Below, in pieces: positions 10,808-23,000 of a stretch of 64,000 nt of DNA (position 1 is its first letter; every line of letters begins with the position of its first letter). A program made the translations under genes and the position numbers. Origin of the DNA: Prunella strophiata (taxonomy: Eukaryota > Chordata > Aves > Passeriformes > Prunellidae); assembly GCA_036583965.1 (NCBI GenBank), contig JAZBQD010000025.1:12664300-12728299 (forward strand), read 5' to 3'. The notes under the pieces are model-generated. The model worked only from the letters and a program-made list of their open reading frames with translations. It searched no databases and had not been told where the DNA came from.

Positions 10808-11027
10808 ATGTCGCGCAAGAAGGCGGCTCGCAGCAAGGGCGGCGGCGCCGCGGCCCTCCGCCGCGCTGCACCCCGCCGCGCAGGGCACCGGCCCGCGCCG
10901 CCGCCGCCCCCCGCGGCAGCTCCGCCGCCGCCGCCGCGCCCCCGAGCTGCCCCGTAACGGCGGCGCGGCGGCGGCCGGGCGGCCCTCGCTGAGCAGCAGC
11001 GGGGAGTTCTACGACCTCGCCTTCAAG
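10808..11027 (+). CDS. RAB26: RAB26 coding exon 1 (frame conflict inside)
   Basis: ATG at 10808 opens [13 protein letters not shown], matching the vertebrate RAB26 N-terminus. The exon ends [17 protein letters not shown] before a GTGCGG donor at 11028, and this end joins exon 2 in phase 0. The two ends lie in different frames: 220 nt is one more than a multiple of three, and the ATG frame hits TAA at 10955-10957. The downstream frame is open back past the ATG. One surplus base (or two missing), probably in the GGC/GCC run near 10835-10850, would explain it. A sequencing or assembly error in very GC-rich DNA is likelier than a real lesion, because all later exons are intact. Confidence 0.8.
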
Positions 11028-14000
11028 GTGCGGGACCGGAGGGGACAGCGGGGAGGGTGCGGGAGTGCGGGGTCAGGCGGGTGCGGGGCCGGGGGTGGCG
11101 TCGCCGAAGTTCCCGGGGGCCAGGACCGGGCGAGCATCCTTGCATCCCTGTATCCCTTCATCCCTTAATCCCTACATCCCTGCATCCCTGCATCCCTGCA
11201 TCCCTGCATCCCTGCATCCCTGCTTGCCTGGATCCCTGCTCCCCTCTCTCCCAGCCCCACCATCCCGCCCGGCCGGGGTCTCGCTCGGCGGGGGCTGCGC
11301 CCGCAGAGCCCCCGGCAGCGGGGCTGGGGCTGCGGGAGTTGAGGAAGCAGACGGCTGCTCCGGGGAGTTGCTGTAACCCCCCGGATCCTCGTTAGCCTAC
11401 AGCAAACCGGGGCTGTGAGCAGGGCGATGGCACCCCTCGAGGGGCACCGAATGTGCTCCGGCTGCTGCTGAGACGTCCCCAGCCTGTTGGGCTCGGGTGG
11501 CTTCTCCTCGCTGCTTCAGACCCTGGCGAGCGAGTCACAGAGCTAATGTGTCTGCTTCCTCCCCACTTCATCCTCCGAGCTGATGCAAGCCCAGTTTGGA
11601 GCTCGTTCGATGATTTTAGGGCTCCCATAGCGATTTTGGGGCTCACTCAGTGATTTGGGCTGGGGGCACGGTGAAAGCCCTGTGTGTTTGTAACACGGAT
11701 CTCCGTGCCGAGCCCGGGGAATCGAGGCTGTGCTGGGGCAGGTCCCGCCTCGGGGCGCGGTGGTGAGAGCTTGGTGCCTGTGGCACTCGGTGGTGCTGAG
11801 GTTTGGGATGTGGGGCTGGAGGTGCTGAGGTTTGGGATGTGGGGTCGGAGAGGGACATTCCAGAAATGTGCTTGGTTGCTTCTGTAGGTGGTTGGTCCTA
11901 GTACAGCTGCATTAATGGTTCAACAGCTTCCCTAAAATGGAGCCACCTCTGTGTTTGCACTGGTCCTTGGCCCCTGGAGCTCACCTCTGCCTGCCCAGGC
12001 TGGGGCTTTCCCCAGGGATCGTCCCCATGGCACGAGGGTGAGCCAAATGTGTCTCAGACAAGCCCAAACGCTCAGGGTAGATAAAACATCTGCTGATGGT
12101 CTGGCTGGTTTTGACCCAGTGGCAGGCAGAAATTGCTTTGTATCCAGTAGAATCCTGGTCTATTAAACTTTCTCCTTCCCTTCCCCTCTCCTGAGGCTCC
12201 TGATCTCTGTCTGATGCAGTGGCCAAGTCCTGGGCACTGGGGCTGGGGAGGCTTTGGTGCTGCTGAGTGGGGAGAAGCTGCTGTTGAGGGTCACCTATTC
12301 CAGAAAGATGTCTGGAAAATTTTTTAAAAATCAATACTTTGTACTAAAATGACTTTTTCCCCCCCTTTCCCTTGGCTTCACACTGATACTCCCGTGGGCT
12401 CTGGCTGCCCTCACCCTGCTGTGCCAGGGCTCAGTGCCTGCTGCTCCTGTGGGGCTCTGCTGGGGGTGTGGGGCACCGTGGGCAGATCCTGCCCTCCTTG
12501 GCAGTGCCAAAACGAGCTGCACCCACAGCCAGGGCTGCTCCTGCCTCTCAGGGCTGGGCTGCAGAGGGGTGGTGGCATTTGCCACTGCTGGCAGCTCCTG
12601 GGAGGGTTCGGTGTGACCCAGGGCAGTCCCTGCCATAAAGCCATTTAAATCCTGTCACGGGTTAATGGCTCGTGGAAGGCTGATGGCAGAGCCTTGGGAG
12701 AGAAGGAACCTGGCACGGCAGGTGTGGAAGGAGCTGGCACAGCCCAGCTCCCTGTCCTGGATTTCTTGGTGACATCCTGCCAAGGGGAGCAGTCAGTGCC
12801 CTGGGGGGCAGCAGGGCTGTTGGTGTGGGCAGAGGTTTTGGGGAGCTGCATTTGAGAGCCCCAGCTCTGCCGTGGTTGCTTTGTGGCAAGGAGCTGCCTG
12901 CCCTGTCTGTGCCCAGGGCGGCTGCTGGGTGGGGAAACTGAGGCAGGTGGCACAGGGAGCTGCTCCCTTGGCATCCATGGAGGACTGGGAGGGTGGCAGT
13001 GGGCACGTGTGGGTCCCACTGAAGGCGAGGGCAGAGTGCACCCCTGGAGCTGGTGCTCATGGCTGGGGACCCCCTGAAGGCTCCCCATGGGCAGTGTCAC
13101 CCTCCCAGAAAGCCCCTCATGTGGTGGGGAGTTTTGTGGGGACAGCTCGTGTCACTCCTGGTTTCCAGGGGCTTTGTGCCCCCACGAAGGACCTGTTAAG
13201 TGCCTGTCAGGGGAAGGGGTCTCCAGTTTGGTGGGGAACAATCCCATTGTGGGTTTTCTCCCACTCTCCCCTGGGTCTGAGGACATCGCTCTTGGATGTT
13301 CTCCCCCTCGAGCACCTGCTGCTCACTGCTGTGATGGAGCAGGGTGATGGCTGCACTGGGGCTGCCTTCCCAAGCCCTGGATCCTGACACCCCTCCCTCC
13401 CTCCCTCCCTGCAGGTGATGCTGGTGGGGGACTCGGGGGTGGGCAAGACCTGCCTGCTGGTGCGCTTCAAGGACGGCGCCTTCCTCGCCGGCAGCTTCAT
13501 CTCCACGGTGGGAATCGACTTCAGGGTGAGTGCCCGGGCCCCAGCCCTTCCCTGGTCTGGCAGGTGAGTGAAGGGGTTGGCAGAGGAGGAACTAAACGTT
13601 GCTCCAAGGACTTGAACCTCTCCAGCCGTGTCAGCTCCAGCCAGGGTGCCCAGGGTGTGACAGCAGCAGCATCTTTGTTACGGCTTTGCACAGGGATGGG
13701 GGAGCCTGTCCTCTGCTCAGGATCCTGGGGATAATTCCTGTAGCAACTGAGGCCTGACATCTGCTCATCAAAATATTTCCCTAAGGCAGTTTCAGTGTTT
13801 TTTAAGAGTTGTTAGTTTTTTTCTTGAAACAGCAAGACCGAAATTGATAAAAAGCCAGAATGCCCTGGAGGAATCTCCTGAGCACAGCTTTGGGGGGCTG
13901 ATGTGGGGCTGTGTTGTGCTGAGGGATCTCTGAGGTCTCCATTTGGGGGGTGCTGATGTGGGGCTGTGTTGTGCTGAGGGATCTCTGAGGTCTGCATTTG

Positions 14001-17000
14001 GCTGGGAGCAGCTGGAGCATCCTGATGCTGGGAGAGTCATGGGGCAGCAGTCAGAGCTGTGCAGCTCCAGTGAGGACAGTGGGAACCTGCTCCACACAGG
14101 GGGTAAAAGGTGGACTGGGGGGAAGGAAGGGGCTCACATCACACCCTGCAATGCCCTCAGTGTGCCCAGGGCATCCTTTGCCAGGCAGGAACATCTGAGT
14201 ACGGGCTGGGTCCCTTGTAACCTTTTCTTGGCCTGTGTTTCCCTGTCAGTCCCGTGCTGGGGGCACTGCCTGGGGTCTCTGTGGTTCCCTCAGGCCCTGG
14301 CCAAGGGCATCCCCACCCGTGGGGTGGGACAGCAGAGCCACAGGAATGGTGACTTTACAGAGGTGGCACCAAAGAGCCTTTCCAGCAGCTGTGCAGGGCA
14401 CGAGGCAGTTTTGGCACCAAAGCAGCAGCCAGCAGCACGCCTGGCTTGCCAGGATCTGCTGCTCCCTGTCCCTCACCAGTCCCCAAACCATCTGCTCCCT
14501 CCAAAGTGTGAGCCTGTCACCTCCCAGGGTGTCTGGGCAGTGCTGCTCTCCCTGCCCTGCTGCCAGGGCACTGCCTGTGCTGTCTCTCTGGATTTGGCTC
14601 CATTTGGGGGCTCTGGTGGGTGCTGTGAAGAGCTGCTGGTGATGCCACACACCAGTGCTGTGTCTTCCCAGCTGCCTTTTCCCAGCAGGATTTCTGATCT
14701 TCACTTTTCTTGGAGGGTTTCTGGGAGATGAGTGTCTCTTGTAACCTGCTGCTTGCCTGGGGTGTGAGTAATAACTCGCTGGTGCAGTGACATTGGGAAG
14801 GGGTGAAGGACAGCTCAGAAAGCCCTGAGGAAGGAAGGGATGTTCCCTGCCTAGCAAGGCTGGGGGCTGCTGCAGGTGAAATGGGTAAATTGGGGTCTGT
14901 AATTGTATACAAAGGTAATTACACAGTGTTTCAGGTGTTCTTCAAATAAAAGAGTTTTCTTACTGACTGCAGTGATTGATACAGGAGGGCAGCCATAAAC
15001 CCTGTGACTTATTGATTAGAATGCTGAAATGACTGTTACTGAGAAGCAATCAAATTAGAGTTAATTTACCTCTCTAATAGAGCTGCTAGAGCTACATGTC
15101 TCTGAAATGGGCAGATTATACAGTGGGGGAGATCATGTGTATGCCCTAAAACTCATTATTATCATCCTTGTAAGGCATTCATAATTTTGGGGGGACATGG
15201 AAATAGTTTTCTGATGTGCCTGTGCATTCCCACCAGGATAATCCTGTTTGGTAATTGTCCCTCTCGCCGTGGGTGCTGTGATGCAGATGAAGCTCTGGGG
15301 TGGCAGCACTGGAGGCTTCTGCTGGTTTTAATTTGTGCCTTTTTAATCACAGAACTGTCCTACCACAGCTCCTTCTCTCTGCAGCCCCGAGTTTGGCAGG
15401 GGGTTTGCTGGCGGTGGGAAGGTGTCACTGGGGTTTGCTGCGTTCTCTTGGCCTGATTGGAGGGTGCTGAGCGAGCACAGGGGGTTTATTTTGGGGTTTT
15501 GGCAGGGTTTGTGCCAGGCTCAGAGCCTGGCTGGCACCAGGGGCTGCAGGGAGCTCCCCAAGGCCAGTGCCTGTGGCAGCTGCGCTCCCGTGCACGCACG
15601 GCCTTGTTCAGGACCTGCCGGCTCCTGGGGCCCATCCTGGCTCAGGGAAACCCAGGGATGGAGCTGCCCAGCCCCAGACACTGTCCTGGGGACCACCCCC
15701 ACCCTTCCTGATGCCATCTGCTCCCTGCAAGTGCTCTGGGATGGGATGGAGCCATTGGGGGCAGCCCCCACCCAGCCCAGCTCCCTCCTCTCCCAGTGGG
15801 CTCCAGGATCCATTGCTCATTTTCAAGGATGTCAAACCATCAGAGGCACCCAAAGCTATGGCTAATGGATTCCACAGGCCAGAGCGAATGTAAATGAATA
15901 GAAATCCATTTAGAATTAATCTGGCATTACTATTCCTAATGGCCCCTGAGGTTTGTTCCCTCCTACTGTTTTATGTGAGGGAGAGACCTCCCGCGATGTG
16001 TTTGTTTATTATCATCTCTTAAACAAAGAAGGATGTTGATCTGAGTGTGTTTGGAAAACAAACCACTGATGCTGGGGAAATAAAGATGGTTGTAATATTA
16101 AAAAAGCCATCAAAATGGCACCTGTTGGCTCTGAGCTTTGGAGGTGCTGAGTCCTCAAGTGTTCCATCCTGGGAAAATTTGGTTTGCTGGGGAGAGCATC
16201 TTTAGCTCCTGGGGATGATTCCAGCCTTCCCAGTTGAGCTGGGACAGGGCCAGGTGTCCCCAGGCTGAGGGAACTGGGGGTGCAGTGCTGGGTGAGCCCC
16301 CACTGTGGGTGCCATGGAGGCAGAGCCCTGGGCGAGGGCTCCTGCTCCCAGCTGAGCTTTGGCTGAGCACAAACCTCTGTCTGAGCTCCTGAGCTGTCCC
16401 CCAGGCTCAGGGACAAACCCTTCTCTGCCTTCAGTGCCTGGATCACAGGTGTCACCTTCAAGGTTTCATTGCTAGATAATGAGGGGATTAATTACTGCCC
16501 TCCATGAGCTGTGCTGAGCCATGGCACGAGGTCTTGTCTGGGTGCCTCTGCTTGGGGGGTCTCTCCCCCCAGATCCCCTCTGGTGAGGGCACAGCAGCTC
16601 TGGGCAGGCTGGCTGAGCTTTCCTGGCTCCATCCATTCGGGTTCCAGGGAGAAGGGCTCCTGGAAAAGAGCAGGTTTGGTGCTCAGGGCTGTGAATCCCG
16701 ATTTTCCCAGTGCCACGGCAGGAGCTGCCTCTTCCTTGTAATTTCGGCAACGCTTCAGGAACCTCGCCAGAAATTCAAGCTGTGCAGCCAGGGGGACTTG
16801 TGTCCTGTCGTGACACTGTCGTGACAGCTGAGTGACGGGAGGGAGGTATCCCCAAAGGAGAGAAGTGCCACGTGAACCCCCTGTGTGTCCCTGTCCCCAG
16901 TGCCACCTGGGCTCTGTGGCGATGCCCAGCCCGTCCTCACAGCCCCGAGCTTTGCAGGGTTGGGCAGGGGAACATTTTTGTACTAATTGGACCTGAAAGG

Positions 17001-20000
17001 AGAAGAACATAAAAGAAAAAAAATTAAGGATGAGCCTTTTCTCCCTGGGAAGAGGTGCTAATGAGCTCCTTTGCATTAGCAGGGGTGATGGTTCCTGTGT
17101 TAATCAGGGGATGAAACCAGTGGGAAGCTTTTTGGTGGAGTTCAGAGCAGGGTGGCTTCTGCTGGCGTTGTCCCGGCTGTGCAGTGGTGTCACCCCCCTG
17201 CTGCTGCCCCGAGGACAGGGGGCAGAGCAGCATCGTCCTGGCACCGAGCTCAGGAGGAGCAGGAGGAGCCAGCCCGGAGCCTGGCACAGCTCCAGGCTGC
17301 CAGGACAGGCGGATGGCACAGGGGACATTTCCTTTGAAGGCTCAGCTTTGATGTGCCCAGCGCTGAGAGGGGGTTCAGCTGCTCCCCAGCACAGCCCCTC
17401 GGGAGGCTCTGAGCTCTGCCCCAGCCTTGGCTGTGCCTGGTTAATCTGGGACGTGCTGTAAATAAAACCTGTCCCCATGGCCCTGAGCTCTAAGGACTCC
17501 TGATTACACTCAGCCCTGGGTGGCTCAGGGGTGGAATCAGCAGTGTGTAATGTGGTTTTTTGTTTTTTTTTTTTTTTTACAAGGGAGATTTTTTGCATTT
17601 TTTTGTTGTGTTTGTGTGTGCCCCTTCCACAGGCTGCCCCCAGCTCCTGCAGGAGGATGGGATGCTTTGCTCCAGCCCTGTGGGGTGTGCAGAGGAGCAG
17701 TGACCATGGTTTGGACTCACCCAGACTGGTCCTGGCTGTGCTGGGAAAGGGCTGTGGGTGCCCTGAGCATCTGCAGGTCCCCAGTGGGCACCCACATCCC
17801 TGCCCTTGGGGCAGTGCTCTGGTCCCCAGCAGGTGCCCCCATCCCATCCCCATCCCATCCCCATCCCAGCCCCATCCCAGTCCTATCCCAGCCCCATCCC
17901 AGCCCCATCCCATCCCCATCCCATCCCCATCCCATCCCCATCCCATCCCCATCCCATCCCCATCCCAGCCCCATCCCAGCCCCATCCCAGCCCTCACAGC
18001 CTTTGCCTGGAGCCTCCCTTTGAAGGGCTGGAGCAACCTGGAACCTCCTGAAAGCCAGGGCTGGCTTTTATCTCAGCGGTTGGCACAGAGCATTAGCAGG
18101 GCTCATTTTCTGATGGATCAATCTGGAAAAAGTGGGAGGGGAGCTGCTTAGGCCAGAAGAAAGAAATGGAAATAAATTAATTTCAGTGTCTTTCAGTGCA
18201 AAATTAGCCCTGGATGTTAGAGGGAAGGAACTCGTGCACTGGGCTGTTTAGTCTCTCCTTTGCTTTGGGGGGTCAGGATTGGGGTTTGCTGCAGGGGGGT
18301 GGGTTTAAGTTGGTCTCCAGGGCTGGAGCTCTGGAGGGAAGTGACCTTTTCCTGCGAGAAACATCTTGGTGCTGCCAAGTTCCTTGGACCAAATTCCCCT
18401 TCGTGGGGCCATGCCAGTGGCAGCAGAGGTGCAGCCAGGATGGGGAAGGTGGGGCAGGAGCAGGCAGGGGATGCCTGTGCTCCCACCTTGAGTATGCCCA
18501 TGGCAAATACTTGGATCTGGATGACCTTTAAGGTCCTTTCCAACCCAAACTATTCCATGTTTCTGTGTGTTTCCAGCAGCTCTTTGTCTGAAAATCAGTT
18601 TGCTCTGCAGCTCCCATTGCTGGATGAATTTTAATAGCAGCCAGTAGCTGATTTCATATTGTTGCATTTCTCACTGTATGGAGAGCTGGGCTCAATTTGC
18701 CCAGAGCAGATTTCCATCCCTGCAAGTACTCAAGGACAAGGTGGATGGGGTTTGGAGCAGCCTGGTCTGGTGGAAGGTGTGGAAGCCCCCTTGGCAGGAG
18801 GCTGGACCTGGATGGTCCTTTGAGATTCCCTTCCAACCCAAACCATTGCCAGGAGTCTCTGATGGTTCCTGTGATGCTCCCAGAGCTGGAACTCTGTCCG
18901 GTTCCAGGGTATGGACACGATTCTGTCACCAGTGCTGTAGGGGCCAGCTGTGCCCAAATCCAGCACGGGGAGGCAGATCCTGGCATCGTGCCCAGGGAGG
19001 GCAGCACTGGTCAGCTGGGACAGGCTGGCATTGTTCCCCCTTGTGCCCGTGTGTGGCTCTGAGGGCGCCGCTCCTCCACAGCCGCCGCTGGTGCCTGTTC
19101 CCCGCTCCCAGGACGGGCTCTGGGGCAGTAAATACCCATTTTCTGGGGGAAGCCAAGCCCTGCTTTTCTTGCCATGGCTGCTCCTGCCTGGCAGAGGGAC
19201 ACTCACAGCTCTGCAGTCGGTGCCTGTCATTTGCATGCAGGGGCTCAGTTGCCAAGAGATGCTGCGAGCGGTGCCCGCGGCGGCTGCGCCCGCTCCTCGC
19301 AGCTCCCCAGCTCTTATCCATCCTCCTTTGCCTCCTGCTTTTGGAAAATAAACCCCCCCAGTTCTGCAGCACAGCAGGAAGATGCAAACCCCCGTGTGCA
19401 GGCGGTGATCCCAGTGGACAAGGGACTCCACTGCTGCCTTGGGGAAGGCACAGAAAGGAGATGAATGTCTTCAAAGCAAAGAAGTGCTTGAGCAGCTGGA
19501 GTGGCAGCCAGCCCCAGAGCCTGCTTAAGAAAACTCTTAACCAGCTTAATCCTCTTTGCAGGATGGTGGGAAGGTGCCTTCTCCACCTCCTTGGTGTCAG
19601 AAATACCACCCAGAATAGTTTGGATGTGGAATTTTGCATCCATTCCAGCTGCCATGACTGCGCTGGGGATGTGGGATTTGCCAGATGCTTCTGGAAGGGC
19701 ACCAGTGTCTCCAGGCTCCTGCAGCCCTGCTGGTGCTTGGTGGCTTCCTGCTGCCTGTTGATAGCTGGTGTCCCCGTGGGTCTGGCCTGGCCTGGGCTGC
19801 TTGGAATAATGGATTTAATTAGCTCAGGGGGAGAGCAGGAGGCCTGGGCTGCCCAGGAGCTGCAGTGCCAGGACACAGGCAAGGAAAACACAAACTTGGG
19901 AGCTGCTGGTGCAAGGAGGGAGGTTGTGAAGGTGCTCAGCATAACCTGCCTCTGTACCCTCCTGGTCAGAGCTGTGTGAGAACCCAAAACCCCTACAGAG

Positions 20001-23000
20001 GATGGGACCCATGGGAAACTCAGCTGGGAAATGCAATTCCCACCCCTCCACAATGTGTCTGGGGCGTGGGTCAGATCCCTGCTCCAGCCTGGCAGGATCC
20101 CTGTGAAGGAGCAGGGTGGGCAGGAGCTCGGGCTGGGGAAGGCTGTGGGCACACGGCTGTGCTGTGTTGGCTCCTGTCTGGCTGCTGCCAGGTGGGAAAT
20201 TGGCTCTGGAGAGGCCAATTTGGGCACTGGAGCATCCACTGCCATGGATCCGAGCCGGGCTGGATCTGCTCCCGGTGCCAGGACCTGTGAGGGAGTGTTT
20301 TATACTCAGTAAAACATTTAAATGGGGCCAGAGTAAGTCTAAATGCTTTCAATATTTAATGGAATACATTTGGCTTAATTTCACTTTCATCTTTTATTTG
20401 TGATAAAATATTGAACTCAGCTGTGCAGAACTGGGTTGTTCTTTGAAAGCAGAGGGAAGGCACCCAGGAAAGGGGGGACAGGTGGGTGTGTCTCTGGAGT
20501 TTTGGGGTGTCTCTGACCCCCCCCCTGCCCCTGGGATGGGCATTTGGGGCATCCCTGCTCTGCCTTGCTCAACCCCTGTGATCCCCTGAGCCCTTGCTGC
20601 CTCTCTGCTGAGCCTCTGCCTCGTTTTGTTAATTAACTATTGCTCCCAGCAGGCTTTGGGCTATTCCCAGGGTGGATGTTGATGGTCTCTGTGGGGAAGG
20701 GTGAGGTGCCAGTCCTGGGTTTGGCACTGCTGCAGTGGCAGGAGCTGACTCTGGCTGAGCTCACTGGCTGCTCGCTGTGTGTTGTTCTTCTCTGAAAAAC
20801 ACTTTTCCCTTTTCCCCTTTCCCTTTTCCCCTTTTCCCAAAGAGTCACTTCCCTGAGACTTGAGCCATGGGGTCAGTCCCATCCATGGGGCTCTGCTGGA
20901 CCCTGTGACGGTGGCACTGAGCATCACCATTGCAAAGGCAGGGCAGCAATCAAACATGCCAAAGCCTGGAACAGTGAGCACCAGCAGGTCATCCTCCTTG
21001 GGAAAATAATGGGAAAAAAATGGGAAAAACCACCCCCATCCAGGCAGGTCAGAGCTGTGTTTGGGGTGGAGGAAGCTGCAGTGTGGTGTGTCCCTGTCCT
21101 TGGATGATGATGGGGCACACACTGTTCCTATGGCAATGAGGGATTGAGGGCTTTACCTGCAGAGCCTTTGGAAGCAAATATTTTTTTTTTTTTGTTGGCA
21201 CCACGGGCAGAGCTGGGCACTGCCCATGGTCCTGGCTCCATCCCAGGGTGCTGGAGCTGCCCTGGCTCGGGATCCCAGAGGAGCCCTGGAGCTCACACAG
21301 CTTTGTTTGTCTACCAGGGACATACAGCATTTTTAATCGTGGCTCAGCACCGAGTCATTGCCCTGAGGCACTGGTGAATCTCTCGGAAGCAACAGCAAAT
21401 AATTCATCTTTATGCCTCCACTGGGAAAAAGTGTTTCTCCCTGATCATAACTAATGTGGCTTGGGAGCTGCTTCAGCTCTAAAGGGTGATGTCCACTGCC
21501 CTGGGCCGTGGTTGTCCCAGGGTGAGGAGGAGTTTAATGGGTGCTTTGGGGGTCTCAGTGATGCCTCTGAGCCTGAGGAAGATGATGGTGTGGCGGGGCT
21601 GAGTCAGTTCTACCCGCAGGAGGTCAGCAGGCAGGAAGGGTCATCTTCTAGGGGCCATAAAACCATTAGCACGTCTCTGGGGATGTGACTGGTCCTGGTG
21701 TGAACACCTGGACAGGTTTTGTTCCATTTTGTTTGAGGTTTTTCTATTTAATTTATGCAAAGGAAAGGAGTGCTGGGAGCCGTGCCCAGCAGCTTGGGTC
21801 AGATGCCACGAAGCCATGGCACCCACCTCGCCAGCCCCTGTGCCATCTGCCTGTGTCTCGGGACGTTTTCCTCCCGCCTGCCAAGCCTGGATGTTCCCAG
21901 GCTCAGTGACACAGCGGGGAGATGGAGGCTTTGGCTTCTCCAGCTCTGCCTGCGCAGCATCACCACGGCAACGATCCCAGCCAAGGCTCGGTGGCATTAG
22001 CGCTGCTACCGGGGGAGAGCCGCTGCTCCGCGGCCCGGAGCCCCGTGTGTGATGTGTGCCAGGGCTGAGGAGGAGCTGCGGGTCCTGCCCCATGCCAGGG
22101 CTGCTGCTCCTCCTCACCAGGACTGGCACATCCCCCGGGAGAGCTGGCTGTGGGTCCTGTGTTCCCAGCCTTGGAACATTCCCTGTTCATCATCTTTTTC
22201 CCCCAAAAACCAAGCACAGGAGGCTGCTGAAGGCACCTGGGCAGCTCCAGCCTGTGTGGGGAGTGCAGACCCTACCAGTGAGGACTTAGCCCCGTGTTGG
22301 ATGCTGAATTTGGTGGAAATTGCTGGATTTGCTTCTCGTGCCACTCACCAGCAGCCAATCTCACCAGGTGCCTCCGTGCCTTGCTGCTTCCCTGGAGCTG
22401 ATGATTAAGAAAAACCCAGCTGCATGTGTGGATGAATAACTCAGCCTCACTGCTGGGGGGTCGAAGTGGAGACCCTGTCCCTTGGAGGGGAGCAGTCCCA
22501 GGCTGAGCATCCATCCACAGTGCCCCGGGCAGGGCAGGGTCAGTCCAGAGCCCCTCTCTGGAGCACGGGGAGCCCTTCCTGCAGCTCGTGCAGCTCCATG
22601 GCCAGGCTTTCCTCAGCTCATCTTTGCTCCCTGGTGTTGAGCATGCTGGGCTCTGGGAGCTGTGGGGAGGCAGCTGAGCTGTGACCCTGGGCTCTGCATC
22701 ACCCCGTTTTCCTTCCTCAGAGGAAGAGCTGGGGATTGCTGCTGCTCCTGGTGGGGATTGTTGCTGCTCCTGGTGCCAATTTTCAGAGCTGAGTCCAGAT
22801 TTGGCAGCGGTGCTGGGCAGCCCCTACAGCCCCAGCCCTGGGGAAGGGCTGTGCCAGGCTGGTGGGGATGTGAGCCCCCCGTGCCCTGTGTCCCTGCCCC
22901 TGCCTGTGGCAGCAGCCTGGCAGAGGGTGCCCTCCCTGCCCAGAGCACTGTTCAGTGCTGAGGAGCTGGGCTTGGAGAGGGGCTCCTGCTCTGGGGGGCT

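Noticed and set aside
8443..10992. 849-codon proline-rich frame (+) and 734-codon collagen-like Gly-rich frames (-)
   Set aside because: Both strands and all phases are open across the C-rich array. The [10 protein letters not shown] pattern mimics collagen but follows from GGGGAGC/GGTGC words.
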